From positions 1 to 6,996 of the forward strand of contig JAHBAP020000390.1 of assembly GCA_018500005.2 (NCBI GenBank): a DNA stretch of 6,996 nt, given 5' to 3'. This document shows, piece after piece, positions 1 to 6,039 of this stretch. Positions within the stretch are counted from its first letter, which is position 1. Each line of letters begins with the position of its first letter. A program made the translations under genes and the position numbers. Below the pieces are notes generated by a model. That model was given only the letters and a program-made list of their open reading frames with translations. It had not been told where the DNA came from and ran no database searches. Origin of the DNA: Mycobacterium sp. (GTDB lineage Bacteria > Actinomycetota > Actinomycetes > Mycobacteriales > Mycobacteriaceae).

Positions 1-2
1 AG

Positions 3-533
3 CCGACGCCGACACCACGGCTGAACGGCATGATCTATCCCGTTCCCAACCCCGACCTGCCGTTCCTCGGCGTCCACATCACCAAACACATCAACGGACA
101 CCTGACCCTCGGTCCGACGGCGATGATGGTCGCCGCCCGCGACGGCTACTCGCTGCGGCGTTTCAACGCCCGCGATGCCGTCGAATCCCTGACCTGGCCG
201 GGTACCTGGCGGGTTGGCCGCCGGTATTGGCGCGTCGGCGTCGAGGAGATCCGGATGGCCAGCAGTCGCAGGGCGTTCGTGGCGGCGGCCGCCCGGTACA
301 TGCCCGGCCTGACGGTGGCCGACCTCGACGGCAGCTCGCACGCCGGGGTACGGGCTCAGGCGGTTGGTCGGGACGGTTCTCTCGTCGACGACTTCGTCAT
401 CTCTGCGGAGGCCGGTGTGACGCACGTCCGCAACGCTCCATCCCCGGCCGCGACCTCGGCGTTCGCGCTGGCCGGGGAACTGGTCGACCGGGTCTGCCGG
501 TCGGGGGTCTCGGGTAGGGGACGAGACGAGTAG
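3..533 (+). CDS. lhgO: L-2-hydroxyglutarate oxidase, C-terminal part (gene runs off the left edge)
   Basis: The open frame enters at base 3 and ends at TAG 531-533, giving 176 residues, roughly the last 45% of a protein usually near 400 residues. The family is FAD-dependent and oxidises L-2-hydroxyglutarate to 2-oxoglutarate. Seen: LNGMIYPVPNP followed by FLGVHITKHINGHLTLGP, the DAO-fold substrate-domain strand typical of LhgO; then RYMPGL, AGVRAQAV, DGSLVDDFVI and HVRNAPSPAATSAFALA, the characteristic C-terminal block that closes the FAD site. The N-terminal Rossmann GxGxxG lies outside the window. The final 10 or so residues (SGVSGRGRDE) are a non-conserved tail. The stop is 11 bases before the purM ATG. 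In the mycobacteria I recall, purM follows purF, so this gene may be an insertion in that interval, but the upstream side cannot be seen. Confident on family. Confidence 0.9.
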   Translation, partial: PTPTPRLNGMIYPVPNPDLPFLGVHITKHINGHLTLGPTAMMVAARDGYSLRRFNARDAVESLTWPGTWRVGRRYWRVGVEEIRMASSRRAFVAAAARYMPGLTVADLDGSSHAGVRAQAVGRDGSLVDDFVISAEAGVTHVRNAPSPAATSAFALAGELVDRVCRSGVSGRGRDE

Positions 534-536
534 CCT
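531..536 (+). promoter_or_regulatory. Candidate -10 element for a leaderless or near-leaderless purM transcript
   Basis: TAGCCT fits the mycobacterial TANNNT -10 and overlaps the lhgO stop codon. Eight bases separate it from the purM ATG at 545, so transcription would start within about two bases of the ATG. No good -35 is visible about 17 bases upstream, and no SD precedes the ATG, which suits a leaderless start. Such hexamers also occur by chance. Confidence 0.35.
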
Positions 537-544
537 TGTCGCCG

Positions 545-1642
<1,098 letters not shown>

Positions 1643-1649
1643 GACCGAA

Positions 1650-1688
1650 CCTGGGGTGTCGAAGAGCGGGTTCCAGAACGGACCCAGG
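1650..1688. terminator. Weak inverted repeat between convergent purM and DUF3073 genes
   Basis: CCTGGG (1650-1655) pairs with CCCAGG (1683-1688) around a 27-base loop; GAACC (1647-1651) and GGTTC (1669-1673) offer a competing pairing. There is no T-tract on either strand. It is the only terminator-like structure in the 50-base convergent gap, and it is thin evidence. Confidence 0.22.
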
Positions 1689-1692
1689 ACGG

Positions 1693-1869
1693 CTAGCGCC
1701 GCCAGTCGTCCTCGTCTTCGTAATCGTCGAAACCATTGCTCGAGGGTCCGGACGTAGTGTCGCCCGAACTCAGCTCCTGGCGAAGCCGCTCGAAGTCGGT
1801 TTGCGGAGAGCTGTATTTCAGCTCTCGGGCAACCTTGGTCTGCTTTGCCTTAGCCCGGCCGCGGCCCAT
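1693..1869 (-). CDS. DUF3073 family small protein (Rv0810c-like), function unknown
   Basis: A 58-residue protein starting MGRGRAKAKQTKVARELKYS, the hallmark of the actinobacterial DUF3073 family, whose function I do not know. The N-terminal third is strongly basic (R/K rich, nucleic-acid-binding in look); the middle FERLRQELSS may form a short helix; the C-terminus FDDYEDEDDWRR is strongly acidic. This charge split is typical of the family. The frame stays open upstream to GTG/ATG codons at up to 1950, but the ATG at 1869 is chosen because the family begins MGRGR and a strong SD (GAGGGGG, 1877-1883, 7-base spacer) precedes it. No membrane segment or signal peptide. It lies downstream of ygfZ on the same strand with a 118-base leader or intergenic gap containing two hairpins, so it probably has its own regulation. 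Confidence 0.9.
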   Translation of the reverse strand: MGRGRAKAKQTKVARELKYSSPQTDFERLRQELSSGDTTSGPSSNGFDDYEDEDDWRR

Positions 1870-1883
1870 GGGGGAACCCCCTC
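1870..1883 (-). promoter_or_regulatory. SD of the DUF3073 gene inside a small palindrome
   Basis: On the minus strand GAGGGGG is followed by TTCCCCC and then ATG. The G-run can pair with the C-run that directly abuts the start codon (4 bp, loop GUUC), hiding the SD. The SD decides the start at 1869. Whether the hairpin is used is inference. Confidence 0.5.
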
Positions 1884-1893
1884 GCGCAATAAC

Positions 1894-1919
1894 GGAGCGG
1901 CCCGAAATCGGGCGGCTCC
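1894..1919 (-). promoter_or_regulatory. Leader hairpin upstream of the DUF3073 gene
   Basis: Two 11-base arms (GGAGCGGCCCG and CGGGCGGCTCC on the plus strand) pair at 10 of 11 positions around a 4-base AAAT loop. In minus-strand RNA the helix is followed by GUUAUU and then, after 11 further bases, by the SD. It could be a 5' leader element of the DUF3073 mRNA or a second terminator for ygfZ. Confidence 0.4.
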
Positions 1920-1944
1920 GATCTAATGTCAGTGTTTGTCCTGA

Positions 1945-1977
1945 CCACACTTTACCGTGCCGGGCGGCAAAGTGTGG
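1945..1977 (-). terminator. 13-bp hairpin downstream of ygfZ, possible terminator or operator
   Basis: Arms at 1945-1957 and 1965-1977 enclose a 7-base loop. In minus-strand RNA (CCACACUUUGCCG with CGGUAAAGUGUGG) all 13 positions pair, one as G-U; in plus-strand RNA the same position is an A-C mismatch, so the structure suits minus transcription. It begins 11 bases after the ygfZ stop. No U-tract follows, as is common for mycobacterial terminators. As DNA it is also a near-perfect palindrome and could bind a regulator. Confidence 0.45.
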
Positions 1978-1987
1978 GCAGGCCCGT

Positions 1988-3097
1988 TCACCTGCCGCGT
2001 AAACGTTCCACCGCGAGTCGGCCCGCGCCGGTCTGATCGGCCGGGGGCAGCGATTCCGGGTCGATGACGGCGCTGACGGGGTGCTCGCCGCCGGTGCTTA
2101 GCGGCGTGTCGGCGGGCAGCCCGCGCTTGAGTAGCGCCAGGGCGATCGGCCCGAGGTCGACGTGGTCGACCACCGTGCCCAGCCGGCCGACCGGGCGGCC
2201 CCCGGACAGCACCGGATCGCCCGTCATGGGGCGTTCGACCGACCCGTCGAGGTGCAATAGCACCAGCATCCGGGGCGGGCGGCCCAGGTTGTGGACCCGG
2301 GCCACCGTCTCCTGACCTCGGTAGCAGCCCTTGTCGAGGTGGACGGCCCCCTGCCCCGGCGGCCCGATCCAGCCGACCTCATGGGGGATGGTCCGCTCAT
2401 CGGTGTCCAGGCCGAGCCGCGGCCGTCGGGCCGCCACCCGGTTGGCCTCGTAGGCCCACACGCCCGCCGGGCGCACCCTGGCGGCGGTCAGCTGTTGCAG
2501 CAGCCGGTCCTTCCCGTCACGCGGCACCAATACATCGAGTTCGATCTGCCGGCCGCCGGCGGGCATGCGGCGCAGGAAGCCGCCCCCGGGCAGGGCCTCG
2601 GCCCTGGATTGTTCCGGGAGAGCAGCGACACCCAGCGCTTCCAGCACGGCCGGCGCGGCCAGGCCCGGCCCGAGCAGGGAGAGCACCGCGAGATCAGCCG
2701 GGGCGGGCTGAACATCGGCCCAGAACACCATCTTCTTCAGGTAGTCCAATAGGGGGCCGCCGCGCGACGGCTCGGTGTCCAGGTAGGTCACTCCGCCCAA
2801 GTCGGTCTGCTGCCAGTGATCCTCGACCCGGCCCTGACCGTCCAGGCTGAGGTTGGCCGTGCAGGCGCCGTCGGGAAGTTCCGCGACGTGCTGGGTGCAT
2901 AGCGAGTGCAGCCAGGACTGGCGCTCCGAACCGGTCAGGGTGATCACCGGCCGGTTGGAGCGGTCGATGACGACGGCCTCGTGCTCGGCCGCGCGCTGCT
3001 CGCCCAGGGGGTCGCCGTAATGCCACACCGCGCCGGCATCGGGGGAGTCCCCGGGGGATTCCCCGGGGGATTCAACTGGGACGGGAACTGCTGACAC
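1988..3097 (-). CDS. ygfZ: YgfZ/GcvT-like folate-binding protein (Rv0811c-like)
   Basis: A 369-residue member of the YgfZ (COG0354) branch of the glycine-cleavage T-protein fold. Known for the family: YgfZ binds tetrahydrofolate and supports repair or assembly of some Fe-S enzymes in the cytosol; it is not an aminomethyltransferase of the glycine cleavage system. Seen: WHYGDPLGEQRAAEHEAVVIDRS near 25-47 (T-protein N-terminal fold), SWLHSLCTQHV near 61-71, NLSLDGQGRVEDH near 82-94, and the diagnostic YgfZ motif KGCYRGQE at 256-263 with its conserved Cys258, followed by VARVHNLGRPPR. The C-terminal barrel includes VGRLGTVVDH. The GTG start at 3097 gives a low-complexity N-terminus with ESPG repeats before the conserved part begins near residue 21; no strong SD is seen. 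Divergent from pabC, another folate-linked gene. Confidence 0.9.
   Translation of the reverse strand: MSAVPVPVESPGESPGDSPDAGAVWHYGDPLGEQRAAEHEAVVIDRSNRPVITLTGSERQSWLHSLCTQHVAELPDGACTANLSLDGQGRVEDHWQQTDLGGVTYLDTEPSRGGPLLDYLKKMVFWADVQPAPADLAVLSLLGPGLAAPAVLEALGVAALPEQSRAEALPGGGFLRRMPAGGRQIELDVLVPRDGKDRLLQQLTAARVRPAGVWAYEANRVAARRPRLGLDTDERTIPHEVGWIGPPGQGAVHLDKGCYRGQETVARVHNLGRPPRMLVLLHLDGSVERPMTGDPVLSGGRPVGRLGTVVDHVDLGPIALALLKRGLPADTPLSTGGEHPVSAVIDPESLPPADQTGAGRLAVERLRGR
3049..3072. repeat. 12-bp tandem repeat in the ygfZ N-terminus
   Basis: CCCCGGGGGATT occurs twice in perfect tandem (3049-3060, 3061-3072) with a decayed third unit at 3037-3048. On the coding (minus) strand it encodes ESPG-ESPG-DSPD. 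The 12-base period keeps the frame when copies are gained or lost. Confidence 0.85.
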
Positions 3098-3117
3098 AGG
3101 TCAACTCTACGAGCCGG

Positions 3118-3123
3118 ACAGTA
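3118..3123 (-). promoter_or_regulatory. Candidate -10 for ygfZ
   Basis: TACTGT on the minus strand fits TANNNT and would start RNA near 3111, leaving a leader of about 14 bases before the GTG at 3097. It overlaps the opposing pabC -10. No convincing -35 is visible. Confidence 0.35.
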
Positions 3124-3127
3124 GGCT
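3122..3127 (+). promoter_or_regulatory. Candidate -10 for pabC (near-leaderless)
   Basis: TAGGCT fits TANNNT and would start RNA near 3134, about three bases before the ATG at 3137. There is no SD in front of that ATG, which suits a very short leader. It shares two bases with the opposing ygfZ -10, so the two promoters would compete. Confidence 0.4.
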
Positions 3128-3136
3128 CTGCAGACC

Positions 3137-4018
3137 ATGTCCGGCCAGCCCAGCGTGCTCGTCACTCTCGACGGGACGGTCCACGACGCCGACCGGCCGC
3201 TGCTGTTCGGTGACGATCTGGCGGCCGTGCGCGGAGACGGCGTCTTCGAGACGCTTCTGGTCCGAGACGGCGGTCCATGTGTGCTCGAGTCGCACCTGAG
3301 GCGTCTGGCGCAGTCGGCGGCGATGATGGAACTTCCCGAACCCGATCTGACCGCCTGGCGGCGAGCCGTCGGCATCGCGGTGGGCGAGTGGTCGGAGGTC
3401 ACGGCCGACGAGGGTGCCCTGCGACTGGTCTACAGCCGTGGACGGGAGAGCGGGTCCAGTCCGACCGCCTACCTGACCATCAACCCGCTGCCGCAGCGCG
3501 TCCACGACTCCCGCCGCGACGGGGTCACCGCGGTGCTGCTCGAACGGGGACTGCCGTCGGCCGGCGTGGACCGGATGCCCTGGCTGCTGGCCGGAGCCAA
3601 GACGTTGTCCTACGCGGTGAATATGGCGGCACTGCGGGAAGGTGCTCGCCGAGGAGCCGACGAGGTCGTCTTCGTCAGCTCCGACGGCCACATCCTGGAA
3701 GGTCCCCGCTCGACGGTGGTGATCGCCACCTTCGGCGCCGAGGGACAGCCCTGTTTGCTGACCCCGCCGCCCTGGTATCCGATCCTGCGCGGCACCACTC
3801 AGCAGGCGCTGTTCGACGTGGCCCGCACAGCCGGGTACGACTGCGATTATCAGGCGCTGCGACCGGCCGATCTGCTTGAAGCCCAAGGAGTTTGGCTGGT
3901 CTCCAGCATCACCCTGGCGGCCCGGGTGCACACCCTAGACGGGCAGTCGCTGCGGCCCTCGCCGCTGCGGGATGAGATGGAGAGCCTGGTTGCGGCCGCC
4001 ATCCTCAGCGGTCGCTGA
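3137..4018 (+). CDS. pabC: Aminodeoxychorismate lyase, class IV PLP enzyme (Rv0812-like)
   Basis: A 293-residue fold-type IV PLP enzyme. PabC releases pyruvate from 4-amino-4-deoxychorismate to give p-aminobenzoate for folate synthesis in the cytosol. Seen: DRPLLFGDDLAAVRGDGVFETL near 19-40 (family N-terminal motif with RGDGVFET), ESHLRRL near 51-57, LRLVYSRG near 95-102, the PLP lysine in GAKTLSYAVNM (Lys155), and the glutamate that contacts the pyridine nitrogen in DGHILEGPRSTV (Glu188), then PILRGTTQQAL near 215-225. D-amino-acid and branched-chain transaminases share this fold, and mycobacterial members near this locus have, as I recall, been reported to have D-amino acid transaminase activity too, so a dual role is possible. 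ATG at 3137 follows a TAGGCT -10 with no SD. The hairpin at 4007-4023 overlaps its stop codon. Confidence 0.88.
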   Translation: MSGQPSVLVTLDGTVHDADRPLLFGDDLAAVRGDGVFETLLVRDGGPCVLESHLRRLAQSAAMMELPEPDLTAWRRAVGIAVGEWSEVTADEGALRLVYSRGRESGSSPTAYLTINPLPQRVHDSRRDGVTAVLLERGLPSAGVDRMPWLLAGAKTLSYAVNMAALREGARRGADEVVFVSSDGHILEGPRSTVVIATFGAEGQPCLLTPPPWYPILRGTTQQALFDVARTAGYDCDYQALRPADLLEAQGVWLVSSITLAARVHTLDGQSLRPSPLRDEMESLVAAAILSGR

Positions 4019-4023
4019 CCGCT
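4007..4023 (+). terminator. Likely pabC terminator overlapping its stop codon
   Basis: AGCGGTC and GACCGCT form a perfect 7-bp stem with a three-base GCT loop; TATTC follows. The stop TGA (4016-4018) lies in the loop and 3' arm. It would separate pabC from the RNA that starts about 60 bases downstream. Confidence 0.5.
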
Positions 4024-4046
4024 TATTCGCCGATGACGAAAAACCC

Positions 4047-4076
4047 TTGGCGCACAGGGTCTCCGGCCGGTACCGT
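4047..4076 (+). promoter_or_regulatory. SigA-type promoter of the 4083-4272 small RNA
   Basis: TTGGCG (4047-4052, four of six bases of TTGACA) lies 18 bases before TACCGT (4071-4076, TANNNT). This is the best -35/-10 pair in the window. It lies outside any gene and predicts a start near 4083, just before an extreme SD and a nested RNA fold. Confidence 0.6.
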
Positions 4077-4091
4077 CGTCGGTACACAAGG

Positions 4092-4104
4092 AAGGAGGTG
4101 GTCC
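4092..4104 (+). promoter_or_regulatory. Near-complete anti-SD complement (extended Shine-Dalgarno)
   Basis: AAGGAGGTGGTCC matches the complement of the actinobacterial 16S 3' end (AAGGAGGUGAUCC) at 12 of 13 bases, and the odd base (G4101) still forms a G-U pair. A further AAGG lies just upstream. Ordinary SDs match 4-6 bases, and no other gene here has anything comparable. Confidence 0.7.
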
Positions 4105-4110
4105 GGAACT

Positions 4111-4149
4111 TTGAGTACATCTTGGACATGTGAGGTGGCTGCCCGCTAG
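4111..4149 (+). CDS. Possible 12-residue peptide MSTSWTCEVAAR
   Basis: TTG at 4111 lies 12 bases after GGAGG and opens a 12-codon frame ending at TAG 4147-4149. The last codons form the 5' arms of helices P1 and P2. The peptide has one Trp and one Cys, which would suit a leader peptide but proves nothing. Competing readings: GTG at 4098 in another frame encodes 11 residues ending at TGA 4131-4133, but it sits inside the SD itself; ATG at 4128 is followed at once by that stop; and GTG at 4130 opens a 91-codon frame that runs into the opposing WS/DGAT gene. The TTG frame is the best of these, with modest confidence because the spacer is long. Confidence 0.3.
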   Translation: MSTSWTCEVAAR

Positions 4150-4212
4150 CAGCACCAGGATGCCGGAATCACCTGCGCATCAGAGCGCGCTGGCGAATTC
4201 CAGGCAGCCACC

Positions 4213-4272
4213 CGGCCCCCGAGCTCCCGGTCCGTCCAACCAGGAACCACGGCTCGGGGGCCGCTCCATTTT
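4213..4272 (+). terminator. 12-bp terminator hairpin of the small RNA
   Basis: CGGCCCCCGAGC (4213-4224) and GCTCGGGGGCCG (4252-4263) pair perfectly around a 27-base C-rich loop. The tail CTCCATTTT follows on the plus strand. The hairpin also lies 36 bases past the WS/DGAT stop on the other strand and could stop that message, though with no U-tract there. Confidence 0.6.
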
Positions 4273-4298
4273 CGGTGTCGGAACGGTCGCACTCGGGG

Positions 4299-5690
4299 TC
4301 AGATCCGTCCCCGCCGCCGTCGCGGTGCCTTCTCCAATTCCGCCAGCGCGTACTCGACGCCGTCAGCCAGATCGGAGAGATCCTCGGCGATCTCCGGTGT
4401 GCTGATGAACCCGAAGTCCATCTGGTCCCGGTAACTGAAACAGGTCACGTTAAGTCCGACGTCCATCAGCAGCGGACCGATCGGGGTGAACTCGTCCACC
4501 ACCGCCCCGGCGACGTACAACGCGACCGGCGGACCGGGAACGTTGGAAACCACCAGGTTGATCGGGGGCACGTTCTCACCGAGTCGGCTGGCTGTGAAGG
4601 CGCGGACCGCCAACCGGAACAGACCCGGCGGGGTGGTCTCGGTCAGTCCCATGATCTGGTGTGCGGTCATAGCTTCGGCCATCTGCTTGGCGGCCTGGGT
4701 TTCGGCATAGACAGCCCGGATCCGCTCCACCGGATCGGCCACCTGGGTCGGCAGGCTGACCGTCATCGAACTGATAGCGTTGCCCACCGCGGTGGCATCG
4801 GTCCGGGTGGACACCGGAACCTGCGCCACCAGGGGGCGGTCCGGCAGATCACCGGTGCGGTCGAGGTAGGAGCGCAACGCCCCGGCGACGACGGCCAGCA
4901 CCACATCATTGACCTTCACCCCGTAGGCGTCCTTGACCGCCTTGACGCGCGCCAGCGGCACCTGGGTCGCGGCGAACCGGCGCTGCTGAGAGATGGCGGT
5001 GTTGAATCGGGTGGCCGGCGCGGTGAAGTAGCCCGAGGGTTTATCGCGGATATTGCGGGCGGCCAGTTGCTGGCGCACGGTCTGATCCATCAGGCGCAGG
5101 ATTCGGTACGGGGTCATGACGGCGACGTTCACCGCCGCACCGAGAAGCCGTATCTCTCGGCGGGGCATAGCGCTGGGTCGGCTGGGCTGCGGGGGGATCA
5201 CCGGCGGCCGTGGCTGGGGCGTGACGTCGAAAAGGATCTCGCTGACCCCTGCGCCGGAGACGCCGTCGACCAGACAGTGATGAATCTTGGTCAGAAGTGC
5301 GACGCGGCCGTCCTGGAGACCCTCGATGAACCACATCTCCCACAACGGTTTTGAACGATCCAATTTGTAGGACCACAACCTTGCGACCAAGTCGTCGAGT
5401 TGCGCGCGGCTACCCGGCGAAGGCAGCGCGCTGTGCCGGATGTGGAAGTCCAGGTCCGGTTCTGCGTCGTCGAGGTACCAGGGCCGGTCCAGCCCGAGCG
5501 GGCTTTCGGAGACCCGATACCGCAGTTGCGGCAACTCGGGCAGACGCTCTGCCACCAGACGGCGAACGCTGTCGAAGGAGAAGTCGGGCGCCTCGCGGGG
5601 ATCACAGATCGCCAGGGCCCCGATGTGCATATGCCACGCGGATGTTTCGGCGAACCAGAACGCCGCATCCACGCTCGACATGCGAGGCAT
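4299..5690 (-). CDS. Wax ester synthase/diacylglycerol acyltransferase (WS/DGAT)
   Basis: A 463-residue, full-length WS/DGAT enzyme, which moves an acyl group from acyl-CoA to a long-chain alcohol or to diacylglycerol, making storage wax esters or triacylglycerol at the membrane or lipid-body surface. Seen: start [15 protein letters not shown] (family N-terminal motif), [13 protein letters not shown] near 113-125, the catalytic HHCLVDG at 137-143 with His138 as general base, [19 protein letters not shown] with Asn261-Asp262, AVGNAISSM near 301-309, and [11 protein letters not shown] near 378-388. A condensation-domain-like fold is known for the family. Substrate preference cannot be read from sequence; mycobacteria carry many paralogues, so no symbol is given. 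ATG 5690 is favoured by the N-terminal motif and by a TACCCT -10 giving a leaderless start; ATG 5681 is an alternative. Its arginine-rich end (RRRRGRI) is unusual but basic. Confidence 0.92.
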   Translation of the reverse strand: MPRMSSVDAAFWFAETSAWHMHIGALAICDPREAPDFSFDSVRRLVAERLPELPQLRYRVSESPLGLDRPWYLDDAEPDLDFHIRHSALPSPGSRAQLDDLVARLWSYKLDRSKPLWEMWFIEGLQDGRVALLTKIHHCLVDGVSGAGVSEILFDVTPQPRPPVIPPQPSRPSAMPRREIRLLGAAVNVAVMTPYRILRLMDQTVRQQLAARNIRDKPSGYFTAPATRFNTAISQQRRFAATQVPLARVKAVKDAYGVKVNDVVLAVVAGALRSYLDRTGDLPDRPLVAQVPVSTRTDATAVGNAISSMTVSLPTQVADPVERIRAVYAETQAAKQMAEAMTAHQIMGLTETTPPGLFRLAVRAFTASRLGENVPPINLVVSNVPGPPVALYVAGAVVDEFTPIGPLLMDVGLNVTCFSYRDQMDFGFISTPEIAEDLSDLADGVEYALAELEKAPRRRRGRI

Positions 5691-5697
5691 GCAGCCA

Positions 5698-5703
5698 AGG
5701 GTA
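5698..5703 (-). promoter_or_regulatory. Candidate -10 for a leaderless WS/DGAT transcript
   Basis: TACCCT on the minus strand fits TANNNT; seven bases separate it from the ATG at 5690, so RNA would begin at or one base before the A of ATG. No SD is present. The -35 region is poor (CCGACG at a 16-base spacer). This allows expression independent of the lipoprotein gene 49 bases upstream. Between them CCGGA-GAT-TCCGG (5727-5739) can form a small hairpin directly after the lipoprotein stop. Confidence 0.4.
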
Positions 5704-5739
5704 GAACCGACCGGGGTTCCGTCGGACCGGAATCTCCGG

Positions 5740-6006
5740 TTACGGTCCGGCAGGTCCGGGCGCCAACGAACCGCAGGCCTTCATCGCCTTATCCCACTTC
5801 GCCGGATCGACACCGGCCGGTGGGCCGAGAACCGCTGCGGGACCGCTTGATTCGGGAACACCGTTGGCCCTGAGGCACTCCGCGAGTGACCCGTGCGCCG
5901 GCATCGGCTCCGAGCCGGTGGTGGGCTGCGACGGTGCCTGCTTGCCGGAGCAGGCCGCCAGAAGCAGCGCGAACGTCGAGACGGTCGCGATCAACCACGG
6001 TCTCAT
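5740..6006 (-). CDS. Small secreted lipoprotein, function unknown
   Basis: An 88-residue protein with a clear lipoprotein signal: basic start MRPW, hydrophobic stretch [12 protein letters not shown], and lipobox LAAC with the lipidated cysteine at residue 19, so the mature protein should be anchored outside the cytoplasmic membrane. The mature part is short (about 70 residues): a Ser/Pro/Thr linker, then [12 protein letters not shown], a proline-rich stretch and [18 protein letters not shown]. The two later cysteines (in AECL and KACG) could form a disulphide. The pattern recalls short actinobacterial secreted domains with xxCLRxxGVP; I cannot name a family. An upstream in-frame ATG at 6027 adds MKLEAYR and overlaps the nitrobindin stop as ATGA; both ATGs have the same GAGG SD eight bases upstream because of a 21-bp duplication. 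The shorter form is preferred for its canonical signal peptide. Confidence 0.75.
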   Translation of the reverse strand: MRPWLIATVSTFALLLAACSGKQAPSQPTTGSEPMPAHGSLAECLRANGVPESSGPAAVLGPPAGVDPAKWDKAMKACGSLAPGPAGP

Positions 6007-6039
6007 CCGATATGCCTCAAGTTTCATCCGATATGCCTC
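6003..6039. repeat. 21-bp-period duplication carrying stop codon, SD and start codon
   Basis: TCATCCGATATGCCTC occurs at 6003-6018 and again at 6024-6039. On the minus strand each copy reads GAGGCATATCGGATGA, holding an SD, an ATG and a TGA in the nitrobindin frame. The 21-base period is seven codons, so the second copy would read N-L-R-H-I-G-stop in that frame. Confidence 0.9.

Larger units (their letters stand above)
4083..4272 (+). ncRNA. Predicted structured small RNA with a tiny ORF, family not recognised
   Basis: An independent transcript of about 190 nt is inferred between convergent pabC and WS/DGAT genes. Seen in order: promoter just upstream; a 13-base extended SD (4092-4104); a 12-codon ORF (4111-4149); helix P1 GGTGGCTGCC (4134-4143) with GGCAGCCACC (4203-4212), 10 perfect bp; directly stacked P2 CGCTAGC (4144-4150) with GCTGGCG (4189-4195), 7 bp with one G-U, leaving a 7-base bulge (4196-4202) on the 3' side; an inner P3 GATGC (4159-4163) with GCATC (4177-4181); then a 12-bp terminator hairpin (4213-4263) and ATTTT. 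Promoter, order and terminator make sense only on the plus strand. P1 lies in the ORF's last codons, so a ribosome at its stop would keep P1 and P2 open. No same-strand gene follows, so action in trans, or the peptide itself, is more likely than simple attenuation. I cannot match it to a named RNA family. Confidence 0.55.

Noticed and set aside
2291..2752. 153-codon plus-strand ORF inside ygfZ
   Set aside because: Antisense shadow; the opposite strand encodes the conserved YgfZ motif KGCYRGQE.
4130..4405. 91-codon plus-strand ORF starting GTG inside the small RNA, with an ATGTGA overlap to a shorter frame
   Set aside because: Proline/arginine-rich without motifs, passes through the terminator hairpin and into the convergent WS/DGAT gene; the overlap is probably chance.
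4275..5354. 359-codon plus-strand ORF opposite the WS/DGAT gene
   Set aside because: Antisense shadow of a gene with an intact HHxxxDG motif; no domain, SD or promoter of its own.
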